Assembly (NCBI GenBank): GCA_902778055.1
Contig: CACYWL010000001.1
Span: 1 to 64,000 of the forward strand
DNA: 64,000 bases
Direction of reading: 5' to 3'
DNA from: an uncultured Eubacteriales bacterium
GTDB taxonomy: Bacteria; Bacillota; Clostridia; Christensenellales; Aristaeellaceae
Shown here: in pieces, positions 9,138-17,750 of the stretch
How positions within the stretch are numbered: the stretch's first letter is position 1
Layout: each line of letters begins with the position of its first letter
Translations under genes and position numbers: made by a program
The notes under the pieces: generated by a model
Seen by the model: the letters and a program-made list of their open reading frames with translations, nothing else
Told to the model about the DNA's origin: nothing
Databases searched by the model: none

Positions 9138-10078
9138 AGCCGGACCGGCACCTCCGTGCTGCGCATGATCCGGACCAGCACATCCTCGGCCTGAACGCCC
9201 TTCATGCGGGCCTCCGGGCTGAGCACCATCCGGTGGGCAAAGACGGGAAGCAGCATATGCTGCACATCCTCGGGAAGAACAAAATCCCGGTCATCCAGCA
9301 GCGCACAGGCCTGGGCGCCGCGGATCAGGGCAATGGCGGCACGGGTGGAGGCTCCCAGCTGAAAGGAGGCGTCCTTCCGGGTCGCTGCGGCCAGGACCGC
9401 CACATAATTGCGCACCTCCGGAGAGCAGTAAACCGTCGCGACCTGCTCCTGCATGGCCAGGATATCCTGGGCGGTGCAGATGGGCGTAATCGCGTCCATG
9501 GGCCGGACGGAGCCGGAATACCTTTCCAGAACGTCCATCTCCTGCTCCACGGTCGGATACCCGATGGAAATCCGGAGGAAAAAGCGGTCCACCTGGGCCT
9601 CCGGCAGCGGATAGGTGCCGACGAATTCGCCGGGGTTCTGCGTCGCCAGGACGATAAAGGGCCGGGGGAGCGGATGGGTAACGCCGTCCACGGTGACCTG
9701 ATGCTCCTCCATGACCTCCAGCAGGGCGGACTGGGTTTTCGGACTGGTGCGGTTGATTTCATCCGCCAGAATGATCTGGCTCATGACCGCGCCCTCCCGG
9801 AACTCCATTTCCCCGGTCTGGAAATTCGCCAGGGTGTACCCCGTAATGTCCGAGGGCATCAGATCCGGCGTAAACTGAATCCGGCGGAAGGTGCAGTCCA
9901 GGGATTTGGCCAGGGCGCTGGCGAGGGTCGTTTTCCCCACGCCCGGCACATCCTCGATCAGCACGTGACCGCGGCAGAGCAGGGCAATGAGGGCGTACTC
10001 GATGGCCTCCTCCTTGCCGACGATCGCCTGGCTGATGGACTGCTGCAGGGAAAGAATCATCCGGCCGGGATTGAACAT
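9134..10078 (-). CDS. MoxR family AAA+ ATPase
   Basis: 314 residues from the ATG at 10078, which has AGGAGG 9 bp upstream (a start at 10102 would swallow this site). Walker A PGVGKTT lies at 45-51, Walker B IILADEINR at 102-110, and LATQNP is the sensor-1 region. MoxR ATPases are chaperone-like proteins thought to assemble or activate partners with vWA domains, here most likely the adjacent DUF58 protein. First gene of the operon, driven by a good promoter about 40 bp upstream. Confidence 0.93.
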   Translation of the reverse strand: MFNPGRMILSLQQSISQAIVGKEEAIEYALIALLCRGHVLIEDVPGVGKTTLASALAKSLDCTFRRIQFTPDLMPSDITGYTLANFQTGEMEFREGAVMSQIILADEINRTSPKTQSALLEVMEEHQVTVDGVTHPLPRPFIVLATQNPGEFVGTYPLPEAQVDRFFLRISIGYPTVEQEMDVLERYSGSVRPMDAITPICTAQDILAMQEQVATVYCSPEVRNYVAVLAAATRKDASFQLGASTRAAIALIRGAQACALLDDRDFVLPEDVQHMLLPVFAHRMVLSPEARMKGVQAEDVLVRIMRSTEVPVRL

Positions 10079-10116
10079 GGTTTCTCTCCTCCTTGAAGCC
10101 AAAGGAATTCCGGCAG

Positions 10117-10145
10117 ATTATACCCTGAAAAGCGGGAACGCGCAA
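10117..10145 (-). promoter_or_regulatory. Promoter of the moxR operon
   Basis: Minus strand TTGCGC (10145-10140), 17 bp spacer, perfect TATAAT (10122-10117), about 40 bp before the moxR ATG. Confidence 0.7.
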
Positions 10146-10258
10146 GGCGAAGGGGAAGACCGGCAGCGGGAGGAGGGGCGAAAAGGAGAGGACGTCCCCG
10201 GCCCCCGTTCCCGCAGGGCGGAGGCGCCCCGCCCCGCGGACCGAAAAGAGATTTGCAC

Positions 10259-10287
10259 TTGTCAGAATGTCGGAATCCTCTTATAAT
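10259..10287 (+). promoter_or_regulatory. Promoter of phosphoglucomutase gene
   Basis: TTGTCA (10259-10264), 17 bp spacer, perfect TATAAT (10282-10287); the ATG lies 34 bp downstream. Confidence 0.8.
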
Positions 10288-10321
10288 ATACCTACTATCT
10301 TGCAGAAAGGCGGCGGGCATC

Positions 10322-12043
10322 ATGACGGTCAAAGAAAACTATTTGCAGTGGCTGAAGGATTTCGCGGGAGACGCGGAAACCGTGAAGGAACTGGAGGCAA
10401 TCCGGGACGACGAGAAGGAAATCGAGGACCGGTTCTATACCGAGCTGAGCTTTGGCACCGCGGGCATGCGCGGCGTGCTGGGCGCGGGCATGAACCGCAT
10501 GAACAAATACAATGTCCGCCGCGCGACCAAGGGCTTGGCGGGATATCTGAAGGAGAATCCGGAAAACGCGAAGCGCGGCGTCGTGATCGGATATGACAGC
10601 CGGAATTTCAGCGCCGAGTTCGCGAAGGATACGGCACTGGTGCTCTGCGCGGAGGGCGTTCCCGCCTACCTGTTCGACGCGCTCCGGCCCGTGCCGCTGC
10701 TGAGCTACGCGGTGCGGCACCTGAACGCCGCGGCGGGCATCGTCATTACCGCCAGCCACAATCCGCCCCAGTACAACGGATACAAGGTCTACGGGGAGGA
10801 CGGCGCCCAGGTCGGCCCGGAGGCGGCGGAGGGCATCACGAAGGTCATCCGCGCGACCAAATATACCGACTGCGTGCTGATGGACGAGGCGGAGGCGAAG
10901 AAAAAGGGCCTGCTGAAAATCATCGGCGACAAAGAGGTGGACGACGACTACATGGCGCAGGAGAAGACCCTGGTCGTGCAGCCGGAGATGCTCGCCCGGA
11001 TGGGGAAGAAGCTGAGCATCGTCTATACCCCCCTGCACGGCAGCGGCAATGTGCCGGTGCGCCGGGTGCTGAAGGAGCTGGGCATCGAAAAGCTGGCGGT
11101 GGTCTCCGAGCAGGAGAAGCCGGACGGCAATTTCTCCACGCTGACCTGCGCGCCGAATCCGGAGAACCCGGAGGCCTTCACGCTGGCCTTCCAGCTGGCG
11201 GAGAAAACCGGGGCGACGGTCATCTTCGCCACGGATCCGGACTGCGACCGGCTGGGCGTCGCCGTCAAGGACGGCAAGGGTGAATGGCACCTGCTGACGG
11301 GCAACCAGATCGGCTGCGTGCTGCTGCATTACATCCTGTCCACCCGGAAAAAGCAGGGGACCCTGCCGGAGAACGCCGCGGCCTGCAAGAGCATCGTGTC
11401 CACCTCGCTGGCCAACCGGATCTGCGAGCACTACGGCGCGAAGATGTTCGAGGTGCTGACCGGCTTCAAGTTCATCGGCGAAAAGATTCAGCAGTTCCAG
11501 GATACCGGGGACTATACCTTCCAGTTCGGCTTTGAGGAAAGCTACGGCTTCCTGAGCTCCACCTTCGTCCGGGACAAGGACGGCGTCAACGCCAGCCTGC
11601 TGGTGACCGAGGTGGCCGCGGCCTGCGAGGAGGAGGGCATCACCCTTTACGACCGGATGCAGCAGATCTTCCGGGAGTACGGCTACTATGTCGAAAAGGT
11701 GGTTTCCACCACCCTGCCGGGTAAGGACGGCCTGACGAAGATGAAGGAAATCATGGCCGGGCTGCGGGAGAATCACCCGGCGGAGATCGGCGGGCTGAAG
11801 GTGACCGCGGTGCGCGATTACCTGAAGGGCATCCGGACGGCGGACGGAAAGAGCGAGCCCACCGGGCTGCCGGCCTCCGACGTGCTGTATTTTGAGCTGG
11901 AGAGCGGCAACTGGGTCTGCGTACGTCCCAGCGGCACGGAGCCGAAGATCAAGCTGTACGTCAACACCAACGCGCAGGACAAGGCGGAGGCGGAGAGCCT
12001 CAACGCCAGGCTCTGCGAGGCCAGCCAGGCGCTGATGAAATAA
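10322..12043 (+). CDS. Phosphoglucomutase / phospho-sugar mutase
   Basis: 573 residues, alpha-D-phosphohexomutase superfamily, most like the PgcA/PgmB-type alpha-phosphoglucomutase of Firmicutes. Four canonical loops are visible: phosphoserine loop TASHNPP (Ser145), metal loop DPDCDR (from 305), sugar loop GFEESYG (403-409) and phosphate loop RPSGTEPK (from 535). It should interconvert glucose-1-phosphate and glucose-6-phosphate, which links to the phosphorylase at 39913 and to sugar-nucleotide synthesis; phosphomannomutase activity cannot be excluded. The longer frame begins upstream of the promoter's -10, so the ATG at 10322 (AAAGGCGG upstream) is chosen. Confidence 0.92.
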   Translation: MTVKENYLQWLKDFAGDAETVKELEAIRDDEKEIEDRFYTELSFGTAGMRGVLGAGMNRMNKYNVRRATKGLAGYLKENPENAKRGVVIGYDSRNFSAEFAKDTALVLCAEGVPAYLFDALRPVPLLSYAVRHLNAAAGIVITASHNPPQYNGYKVYGEDGAQVGPEAAEGITKVIRATKYTDCVLMDEAEAKKKGLLKIIGDKEVDDDYMAQEKTLVVQPEMLARMGKKLSIVYTPLHGSGNVPVRRVLKELGIEKLAVVSEQEKPDGNFSTLTCAPNPENPEAFTLAFQLAEKTGATVIFATDPDCDRLGVAVKDGKGEWHLLTGNQIGCVLLHYILSTRKKQGTLPENAAACKSIVSTSLANRICEHYGAKMFEVLTGFKFIGEKIQQFQDTGDYTFQFGFEESYGFLSSTFVRDKDGVNASLLVTEVAAACEEEGITLYDRMQQIFREYGYYVEKVVSTTLPGKDGLTKMKEIMAGLRENHPAEIGGLKVTAVRDYLKGIRTADGKSEPTGLPASDVLYFELESGNWVCVRPSGTEPKIKLYVNTNAQDKAEAESLNARLCEASQALMK

Positions 12044-12050
12044 TCCCGGC

Positions 12051-12081
12051 GCGGCGCCCCGGGACGGCCCGGGGGCGCCGC
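12051..12081 (+). other. GC-rich hairpin downstream of phosphoglucomutase
   Basis: GCGGCGCCCCGGG (12051-12063) with CCCGGGGGCGCCGC (12068-12081) and a 4-nt loop ACGG. No T run follows, so it is either a poor terminator or a 3'-end protecting stem. Confidence 0.55.
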
Positions 12082-12144
12082 ACGGCTGAAAACGGAACAC
12101 GCGGGGAGCACCGCGGAATAAAGACTGAAGGCGGGGAATGCAAT

Positions 12145-13167
12145 TTGTTCGGACGGATGATGAATAGCTACTACTACGGAAAGAGCGGAAAGGGCGATTT
12201 CCGGAAGGAGGACATGCCGGAGAACCGGTGGGAGCTGTTCTGGGATACGCTGCGGACGCGGGCGAGCGCGCTGTGCAGGCTGAACCTGATGTATGCGGTG
12301 GTCTGGCTTCCGACGATGATCGTGCTGCTGATGAGCTTCATGAGCGGGATTTCCAATCTGAACACCATCCTGTCGGCGAAGGACGGGACGCTGAAGCAGG
12401 CGGTCGAGGAATCCGCGGGTCAGGAGAACGCCCTGAACTACACGGACGAACAGATTGCCGAGATTGCTCAGATGAACCCGGTGGATTTTCTGAACAGCAG
12501 CATTTTCAGCACCCTGCTGATCCTGATTCCCTGCATCGCCATCACCGGCCCCGCCACCGCGGGCGTTGCCTACGTCACGCGGAACTGGGCCCGGGATGAG
12601 CACGCCTTCATCTGGAGCGACTTCAAGGACGCCGTGAAGGAAAACTGGAAGCAGGCGCTGCCGGTTTCCCTGCTGACCGCTGTCATGCCGCTGCTGGTAT
12701 ACATGGGCTGGCGGTTCTACGGGCAGCTGGCGGCGACGCAGACCTTCATGATCGTTCCCCAGGTGCTGGTCGTCATGGTGGCGGTGATCTGGTCCGTCTG
12801 CGTGACGTATATCTATCCGCTGATGGTGACCTACACCCTGAAGATGAAGGACCTGTTCCGCAACGGGATGCTGCTTGGCGTGGCCCGGCTGCCCATGAGC
12901 GTCGGGATCCGGCTGCTGCACTGCGTGCCGGTCCTGCTGGGTTTCCTGCTCTGCTATCTTTGGAACCCGATCTACGGCGGGCTGATTATGTTCGGCTACT
13001 ACCTGCTGTTCGGCTTCTCGCTGAGCCGGTTTGTGACCGCCAGCTATACCAACGCGGTTTTTGACCGCTTCCTGAACAGCCGGATCGAGGGCGCGAAGGT
13101 CAACCAGGGCCTGCGGCAGCAGAGCGACGAGGACGAGGACGAAGAAGAAGACGAAGAGGATGCCTGA
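12145..13167 (+). CDS. DUF624 (YesL-like) membrane protein
   Basis: 340 residues with about five to six TM helices: one around 45-68, then several between 125 and 290. The first ~40 residues are polar (YYYGKSGKGDF...). PATAGVAYVTRNWARDEHAF fits the DUF624/YesL family, where related genes often sit near sugar ABC transporters; the function is unknown. The C-terminus is an extremely acidic Glu/Asp tail. The start is uncertain: TTG at 12145 (MFGRMMNSYYYG) behind GGCGGGG is used; ATG at 12157 is the alternative. The stop overlaps the next gene by 1 bp (TGATG). Confidence 0.75.
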   Translation: MFGRMMNSYYYGKSGKGDFRKEDMPENRWELFWDTLRTRASALCRLNLMYAVVWLPTMIVLLMSFMSGISNLNTILSAKDGTLKQAVEESAGQENALNYTDEQIAEIAQMNPVDFLNSSIFSTLLILIPCIAITGPATAGVAYVTRNWARDEHAFIWSDFKDAVKENWKQALPVSLLTAVMPLLVYMGWRFYGQLAATQTFMIVPQVLVVMVAVIWSVCVTYIYPLMVTYTLKMKDLFRNGMLLGVARLPMSVGIRLLHCVPVLLGFLLCYLWNPIYGGLIMFGYYLLFGFSLSRFVTASYTNAVFDRFLNSRIEGAKVNQGLRQQSDEDEDEEEDEEDA

Positions 13168-13919
13168 TGTACCAGGATTTTGCGGAAATCTATGACCGGC
13201 TGATGGACAACGTACAGTATGACAGGTGGGCGGACTATTATGTTCGCCTGCTGTCCATTTATGGGGTCCGAGAGGGAAAGATCTGCGAATGCGCCTGCGG
13301 GACAGGGAGCCTGACCATTCCGCTGCAGCGGGCCGGGTTCCAGATGACGGGGGTGGACCTGAGCCGGGAGATGCTCTGGCAGGCGGCCCAGAAGGCCCGG
13401 AAAACAGGGATGGCGATTCCCTTCGTCCAGCAGGACATGCGGGCCCTGAACCTGCACCGGCCGATGGACGCGGTGATCGCGACCTGCGACGGCGTGAACT
13501 ATCTGCTGACGGAGGAGGATCTGCGGAGCTTCCTGCGGGCGGCCTGGCGGGCCATCCGGCCGGGCGGCGCACTGATCTTTGACGTGTCCACGCCCCACAA
13601 GCTGCGGGACGAGCTGTGCTCAGGGCTGATCTGCGAGGATACGGAGGACATCACCTATTTCTGGCAGAACCGGTGGAACGCACATACGCGGACGGTGGAG
13701 ATGGTGCTGTGCTTCTTCCTGCGGGAGAAGGACGGACGGTACCGCCGGATGGATGAGCGGCAGGTTCAGCGGGGCTGGGAAGCCCAGGAGCTGAAGAACA
13801 TGCTGCTGCAGACGGGATACCGGGGTGTCTGTATCTACGGGGACGGAAACCTGAACCCCGCGAAGGAGACGGACCAGCGCTGGCACATCTGCGCCAGCCG
13901 GCCGGCGGACGGGGAGTAG
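13167..13919 (+). CDS. Class I SAM-dependent methyltransferase
   Basis: 250 residues. Rossmann motif I is ECACGTGSLT (~40-49), motif II GVDLSREML (~62-70), and the IRPGGALIFDV stretch marks the post-I strands. Substrate cannot be deduced; small-molecule or protein targets are both possible. It is translationally coupled to the DUF624 gene (1 bp overlap), and hslO follows 42 bp later, suggesting one transcript. The start YQDFAEIYDRLM is the usual N-terminus of this subgroup, supporting the ATG. Confidence 0.88.
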   Translation: MYQDFAEIYDRLMDNVQYDRWADYYVRLLSIYGVREGKICECACGTGSLTIPLQRAGFQMTGVDLSREMLWQAAQKARKTGMAIPFVQQDMRALNLHRPMDAVIATCDGVNYLLTEEDLRSFLRAAWRAIRPGGALIFDVSTPHKLRDELCSGLICEDTEDITYFWQNRWNAHTRTVEMVLCFFLREKDGRYRRMDERQVQRGWEAQELKNMLLQTGYRGVCIYGDGNLNPAKETDQRWHICASRPADGE

Positions 13920-13961
13920 CGCCGGAAACTGCCGCAAATAAGAAAGCGAGAAACAAGATAT

Positions 13962-14861
13962 ATGGACGAAATGATTCAACATCCGGATGAAATCCTGCAC
14001 ATTGACCTCGGGGAGGGGCAGGCGCGGGTGCTGCTTTGCAGCTCGACCGAAATGACCAGAAAATGCACGGAAATCCACGGCGCCTCGGCCGTGGCCGCCG
14101 CGGCGCTGGGCCGGCTGATGACCGGCGCGGCCATGATGGGCGTAATGCTGAAGGGCGAGGAGGAATCCGTCACGGTGACCTTCAAGGGGGACGGACCCAT
14201 GGGCACCCTGATGGCGGTTGCGGATCACGGGGATGTCCGGGCGTGCGCGGACGATCCGACGGTGAGCCTGCCCCTGCGGGAGGACGGAAAGCTGGATGTC
14301 GGCGGCGCGGTCGGACATACGGGCCGGATGATCGTCGTGCGGGATCTGGGCAACGGAAAGCAGTATGTCGGACAGAGCGAAATCGTCAGCGGCGAGATCG
14401 CGATGGATTTTGCCAACTACTTCACCGTGTCCGAGCAGCAGCCCAGCCTCGTGGCTCTGGGCGTCCGGATTCATGAAGGCCTCGTGCTGCAGGCCGGAGG
14501 CATCCTGATCCAGCCGCTGCCCGGATGCCCGGAGGAGATGATCGATCAGCTGGAGCTGCGGAGCCCGATGTTCGCGGACATCAGCCGGGAGCTGACCTTC
14601 GGAACCCTGGAGGAGCTGACCGGGGACTGGTTCCGGGGACTGAATCCCCGGATCCTGGAGCGAACCCCGATCCGGTACCGCTGCAGCTGCAGCCGGGAGC
14701 GGATGGAAAAGGCGCTGATCTCCCTGGGAAGGAAGGATCTGCAGAGCCTGATCGACGAAGGGCAGGGCGCGGAGCTGAGCTGCCATTTCTGCCATCGGAA
14801 GCACTTCTTTACGACGGAGCAGCTGAAGGATATGCTGGAGAAAGCGGGGACCAAAGCATGA
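13962..14861 (+). CDS. hslO: Redox-regulated chaperone Hsp33
   Basis: 299 residues, cytosolic holdase chaperone activated by oxidation of a zinc centre. The four zinc ligands are present in the expected CxC...CxxC spacing: Cys241, Cys243, Cys274, Cys277. N-terminal features GASAVAAAALGRLMTGAAMMG, GPMGTLMAVAD and GGILIQPLPG also match the family. The stop overlaps the following start (ATGA). Confident identification; the role in oxidative or heat stress follows from the family. Confidence 0.96.
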   Translation: MDEMIQHPDEILHIDLGEGQARVLLCSSTEMTRKCTEIHGASAVAAAALGRLMTGAAMMGVMLKGEEESVTVTFKGDGPMGTLMAVADHGDVRACADDPTVSLPLREDGKLDVGGAVGHTGRMIVVRDLGNGKQYVGQSEIVSGEIAMDFANYFTVSEQQPSLVALGVRIHEGLVLQAGGILIQPLPGCPEEMIDQLELRSPMFADISRELTFGTLEELTGDWFRGLNPRILERTPIRYRCSCSRERMEKALISLGRKDLQSLIDEGQGAELSCHFCHRKHFFTTEQLKDMLEKAGTKA

Positions 14862-15697
14862 GCATGATGCCAATCATCAATTTTGACGAACATTTCGCGG
14901 ACTATACCTCCGCGTGGATGAAGGAACATCAGGGGGACTACGCCACCTATGACGAGATGGAGGCGGATCTGCCGAAGGTCTACATGATGTTCCTCAACAC
15001 CCGAGCCGCCTGGCTGGGAAGCCTGACGCCGGGATCCTACTTCACGCAGTTCGAGGATCCGAAGGTGCTGGTGGACTGGATGCACGAATACTGCCGCCAG
15101 GGCGTGCCGGTGCCGGATCTGCTGACGGAGCAGATCACCTTCGTGGGAAAGCCCTGCGAAAAGCGGCTGGTCGAGCTGCTGAAGGATCCGGAGGCCGGAG
15201 AGGAAGCGAAAATGCTGGCCATCGGGCTGCTGCGGGAGATGGGCAGCACCCTGCCGAAGATGCTGTATATCAACTGGCAGCTGGACCGGGACGAGAAGGA
15301 CGAGATGAAGGACAATGCGCTGGACAGCCTGCGGGAGATGGGCGAGACCGCCGTGCAGCCGATGCTTCAGGCCGTGCGTGAGGCCAATGCCGCCGGACAG
15401 GAGGCGCTGCTGGACGTGCTGTCCAATTATCCCGGAAACGAGCAGATCTTCCAGCTGGCGATCCGGCTTTTCCGGGATCATCCGGAAAAACGGGCGCTCT
15501 TTGCCGGATATCTGGCGCGGATCGGGGATCCGCGGGCGCTGACGGAGCTGGAGGAAGCGGCCCGGGAGAAGGAAATGAGCTATCTGACCTTCATCGAGAT
15601 CCGGAACGCGATTGAGGAGCTGGGCGGGGAATGCCCGGAGCGGGAATTTGAGGAAGATCCTGAGTACGACGCGCTTCGCGGCATGGATCTGACCTGA
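14858..15697 (+). CDS. HEAT-like repeat protein (hypothetical)
   Basis: 279 residues. The N-terminal part (DEHFADYTSAWMKEHQG) is not recognised. From about residue 100 on there are short helical pairs resembling HEAT/PBS-lyase repeats (EMGETAVQPMLQAVREAN, YLARIGDPRALTELEEAA). Such repeats usually mediate protein contacts. The ATG at 14858 overlaps the hslO stop, so it is translationally coupled to the chaperone; a larger in-frame opening upstream is only the hslO shadow. An accessory role to Hsp33 is possible but unproven. Confidence 0.75.
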   Translation: MSMMPIINFDEHFADYTSAWMKEHQGDYATYDEMEADLPKVYMMFLNTRAAWLGSLTPGSYFTQFEDPKVLVDWMHEYCRQGVPVPDLLTEQITFVGKPCEKRLVELLKDPEAGEEAKMLAIGLLREMGSTLPKMLYINWQLDRDEKDEMKDNALDSLREMGETAVQPMLQAVREANAAGQEALLDVLSNYPGNEQIFQLAIRLFRDHPEKRALFAGYLARIGDPRALTELEEAAREKEMSYLTFIEIRNAIEELGGECPEREFEEDPEYDALRGMDLT

Positions 15698-15722
15698 TGC
15701 CCCGCTGTGAAGGAGAAGGGAC

Positions 15723-17681
15723 ATGCTGTGCAGGCAATGCGGGTATTACGCGCCGGAGGAGGCCATCGTCTGCCCGAAGTGCGGAACGCTGATGCGCACG
15801 GACGCATCGGAAGGCGGCGGCGCGGAGTCCATCCGGCAGGGAAAGCGGGCGCGGGAGGCTGTCAAAAACCGGGCAGCGCGGACGGAGGAGGAAATCCGCC
15901 GGAAGCGCCGCAGCGGCGCCAGCCACGCGACCGTGCCGCTGCAGCCGGTGAAGGACACGCGCGTGGAGGAAGCAGAGGCAGAAGAGGAAACGGAGGGATA
16001 CTTCGATCCCATTGAGGAGAACCTGGGAGGCATCGGCGCGGAAGAGGAAGAACTGAAACGGAAAACCTTCGAGCGCCGGAAAACGGAGGAATACTCCGAC
16101 GAGGCGGTCCGGCAGGCTCAGGCCGCCGCCTACGCCGCCCGGCACGCGCCCGGCCACGGAAACCGCAGGATGGTGAACTGGTTCAAGGTGGGGCTGGCGG
16201 CCTTCATTCTGACCGCGCTGGTGCTGGGCGGAGGCTATTTTTTCCTGAAAAGGACGGAGCCCGGCCAGATGCTGATGGCCCGGATGGGGCAGGAGGCCAA
16301 CTCCACCGCGCTGTGGAAGGTCGGCGAGGAGCAGCTCGATCAGGGAAATATCGGCGAAGCCATCCTCAGCTTCGAGAAAGCCCGGGAGAAGGACGCGGAG
16401 AACGGCGTCGTGGATGTGGACGGACTGCTGCTGCTGGGAAACGCCTACGAGGCGGACGGCCGGGTCAAGGATGCCGCCGCCCTGTATGAGGAGATCTATA
16501 CGGAAACGCCCAGCCGCTCCGAGGCCTATGTCAGCCATATCCGGCTGCTGCTGGCCAGCGGAGAGAAGGGAGCCAAGGCCAAAGCCAGCGAGCTGATGAA
16601 GCTGGCCTATGAAAAGACCGGGGATGAATCCTTCTATACCCAGCGGAACGACTATGTTCCGGCGCCGCCGGAGGTGGATCTGACCGCCGGTTACTATGAA
16701 ACGAAAAAGTATATCGCCATCACCTCCTATCAGGGGTTTGACGTCTACTATACCTTCGACGAGAACGCGGAGCTGCCCGCGGGCGGAACCCTGTTCACGC
16801 AGCGCGTTTTCCTCGACGAGGGCATTCACACGCTGCGGGCCGTGGCGGTGGACGGGGAGCTGGTTTCCGACGAACTGAGAGGCACCTACCGGATCATCAT
16901 GCCCTCGCCGCAGACGCCCAGGTCCTCCCTGGCGCCCAATACCTACAAAACCCGGCAGCGGGTTCGCCTGAAGCCCGGCCTGGACAACGAAAACGACGAC
17001 GATATCGTGATCTATTACACCGTGGACGGCTCCCCGCCGGACGCGGACAGCCCGGTCTACACCGGGGAGGCCTTCTGGCTGCCGGGCGGAAGGGTGACGC
17101 TGAAGGCCGTGGCCGTCAACAAATACAACAAGGTTTCCAACATGCTGGAAATCCTGTACAAGATTGACATCCCCGAGCCGCTCCGCGGATACAATTACGA
17201 GACGGACGCGCCGAAGGATTTCACGCTGTACATCACCTCGATGATCGAGTTCCAGCAGATGTTCGGCGAGGGGACCCTGGTCGGAAACGTCACGCTGGAA
17301 AACCTCGACACGGAATGCCGCCGCTATGACTATGACTGGGGATACGCCGTCATGAGCAAGACGAAGAGCGGATGGGTTGTGGCCGAGGTCTGCCTAACCG
17401 GCACCGGACCCATCGCCGCGCCCCGGGGCACCAAGGTCGGCGACACGGAAAGCTTCGTGGTCAGCAAATTCCGGGACATGGGCCAGGTGGAAAGCCCCAG
17501 CGGAAACCGGGGCCTGTATGCCGGCAAGGACGGAACGGGAAAGATCTGGGTCCGGGAGGAGGGCGGAAAGATCATCCGCTACCGCTGCTACTCCGCGGAC
17601 GGAGCCCACTGGTGGCAGCTCGACTATGTGACCAACGCGAACGGCACGGTCACCACCATCGACATGAAATACGATCCGTAA
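15723..17681 (+). CDS. Zinc-ribbon, single-TM, TPR and chitobiase-like domain envelope protein
   Basis: 652 residues. Cytosolic zinc ribbon CRQC..CPKC (Cys3, 6, 17, 20), a charged linker, TM helix ~154-175, then an exported part. That part has TPR-like helices (~198-300), two chitobiase/beta-hexosaminidase C-terminal type beta domains (VYYTFDENAELP..LRAVAVD and IYYTVDGSPPDADSPVYTG..LKAVAVN), and a C-terminal beta domain (~500-652). I know no characterised protein with this order. The same plan, zinc ribbon + TM + beta domains, recurs in the gene at 25214. RBS GGAGAAGGG precedes the ATG. Likely a surface or envelope sensor/scaffold; inference only. Confidence 0.8.
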   Translation: MLCRQCGYYAPEEAIVCPKCGTLMRTDASEGGGAESIRQGKRAREAVKNRAARTEEEIRRKRRSGASHATVPLQPVKDTRVEEAEAEEETEGYFDPIEENLGGIGAEEEELKRKTFERRKTEEYSDEAVRQAQAAAYAARHAPGHGNRRMVNWFKVGLAAFILTALVLGGGYFFLKRTEPGQMLMARMGQEANSTALWKVGEEQLDQGNIGEAILSFEKAREKDAENGVVDVDGLLLLGNAYEADGRVKDAAALYEEIYTETPSRSEAYVSHIRLLLASGEKGAKAKASELMKLAYEKTGDESFYTQRNDYVPAPPEVDLTAGYYETKKYIAITSYQGFDVYYTFDENAELPAGGTLFTQRVFLDEGIHTLRAVAVDGELVSDELRGTYRIIMPSPQTPRSSLAPNTYKTRQRVRLKPGLDNENDDDIVIYYTVDGSPPDADSPVYTGEAFWLPGGRVTLKAVAVNKYNKVSNMLEILYKIDIPEPLRGYNYETDAPKDFTLYITSMIEFQQMFGEGTLVGNVTLENLDTECRRYDYDWGYAVMSKTKSGWVVAEVCLTGTGPIAAPRGTKVGDTESFVVSKFRDMGQVESPSGNRGLYAGKDGTGKIWVREEGGKIIRYRCYSADGAHWWQLDYVTNANGTVTTIDMKYDP

Positions 17682-17697
17682 AACGAGATAAACTGAA

Positions 17698-17724
17698 GCC
17701 CCCGGCGAGACGCCGGGGGCTTTT
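17698..17724 (+). terminator. Terminator after the zinc-ribbon gene
   Basis: GCCCCCGGCG (17698-17707), loop AGA, CGCCGGGGGC (17711-17720), then TTTT. It separates the gene from convergent uxaA. Confidence 0.9.
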
Positions 17725-17750
17725 AAATGAGGGGTCGGATAAAGGATCCG

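Noticed and set aside
14525..14857. N-terminal extension of the HEAT-like protein
   Set aside because: The extra 111 codons lie wholly within hslO in another frame; the ATG overlapping the hslO stop fits better.
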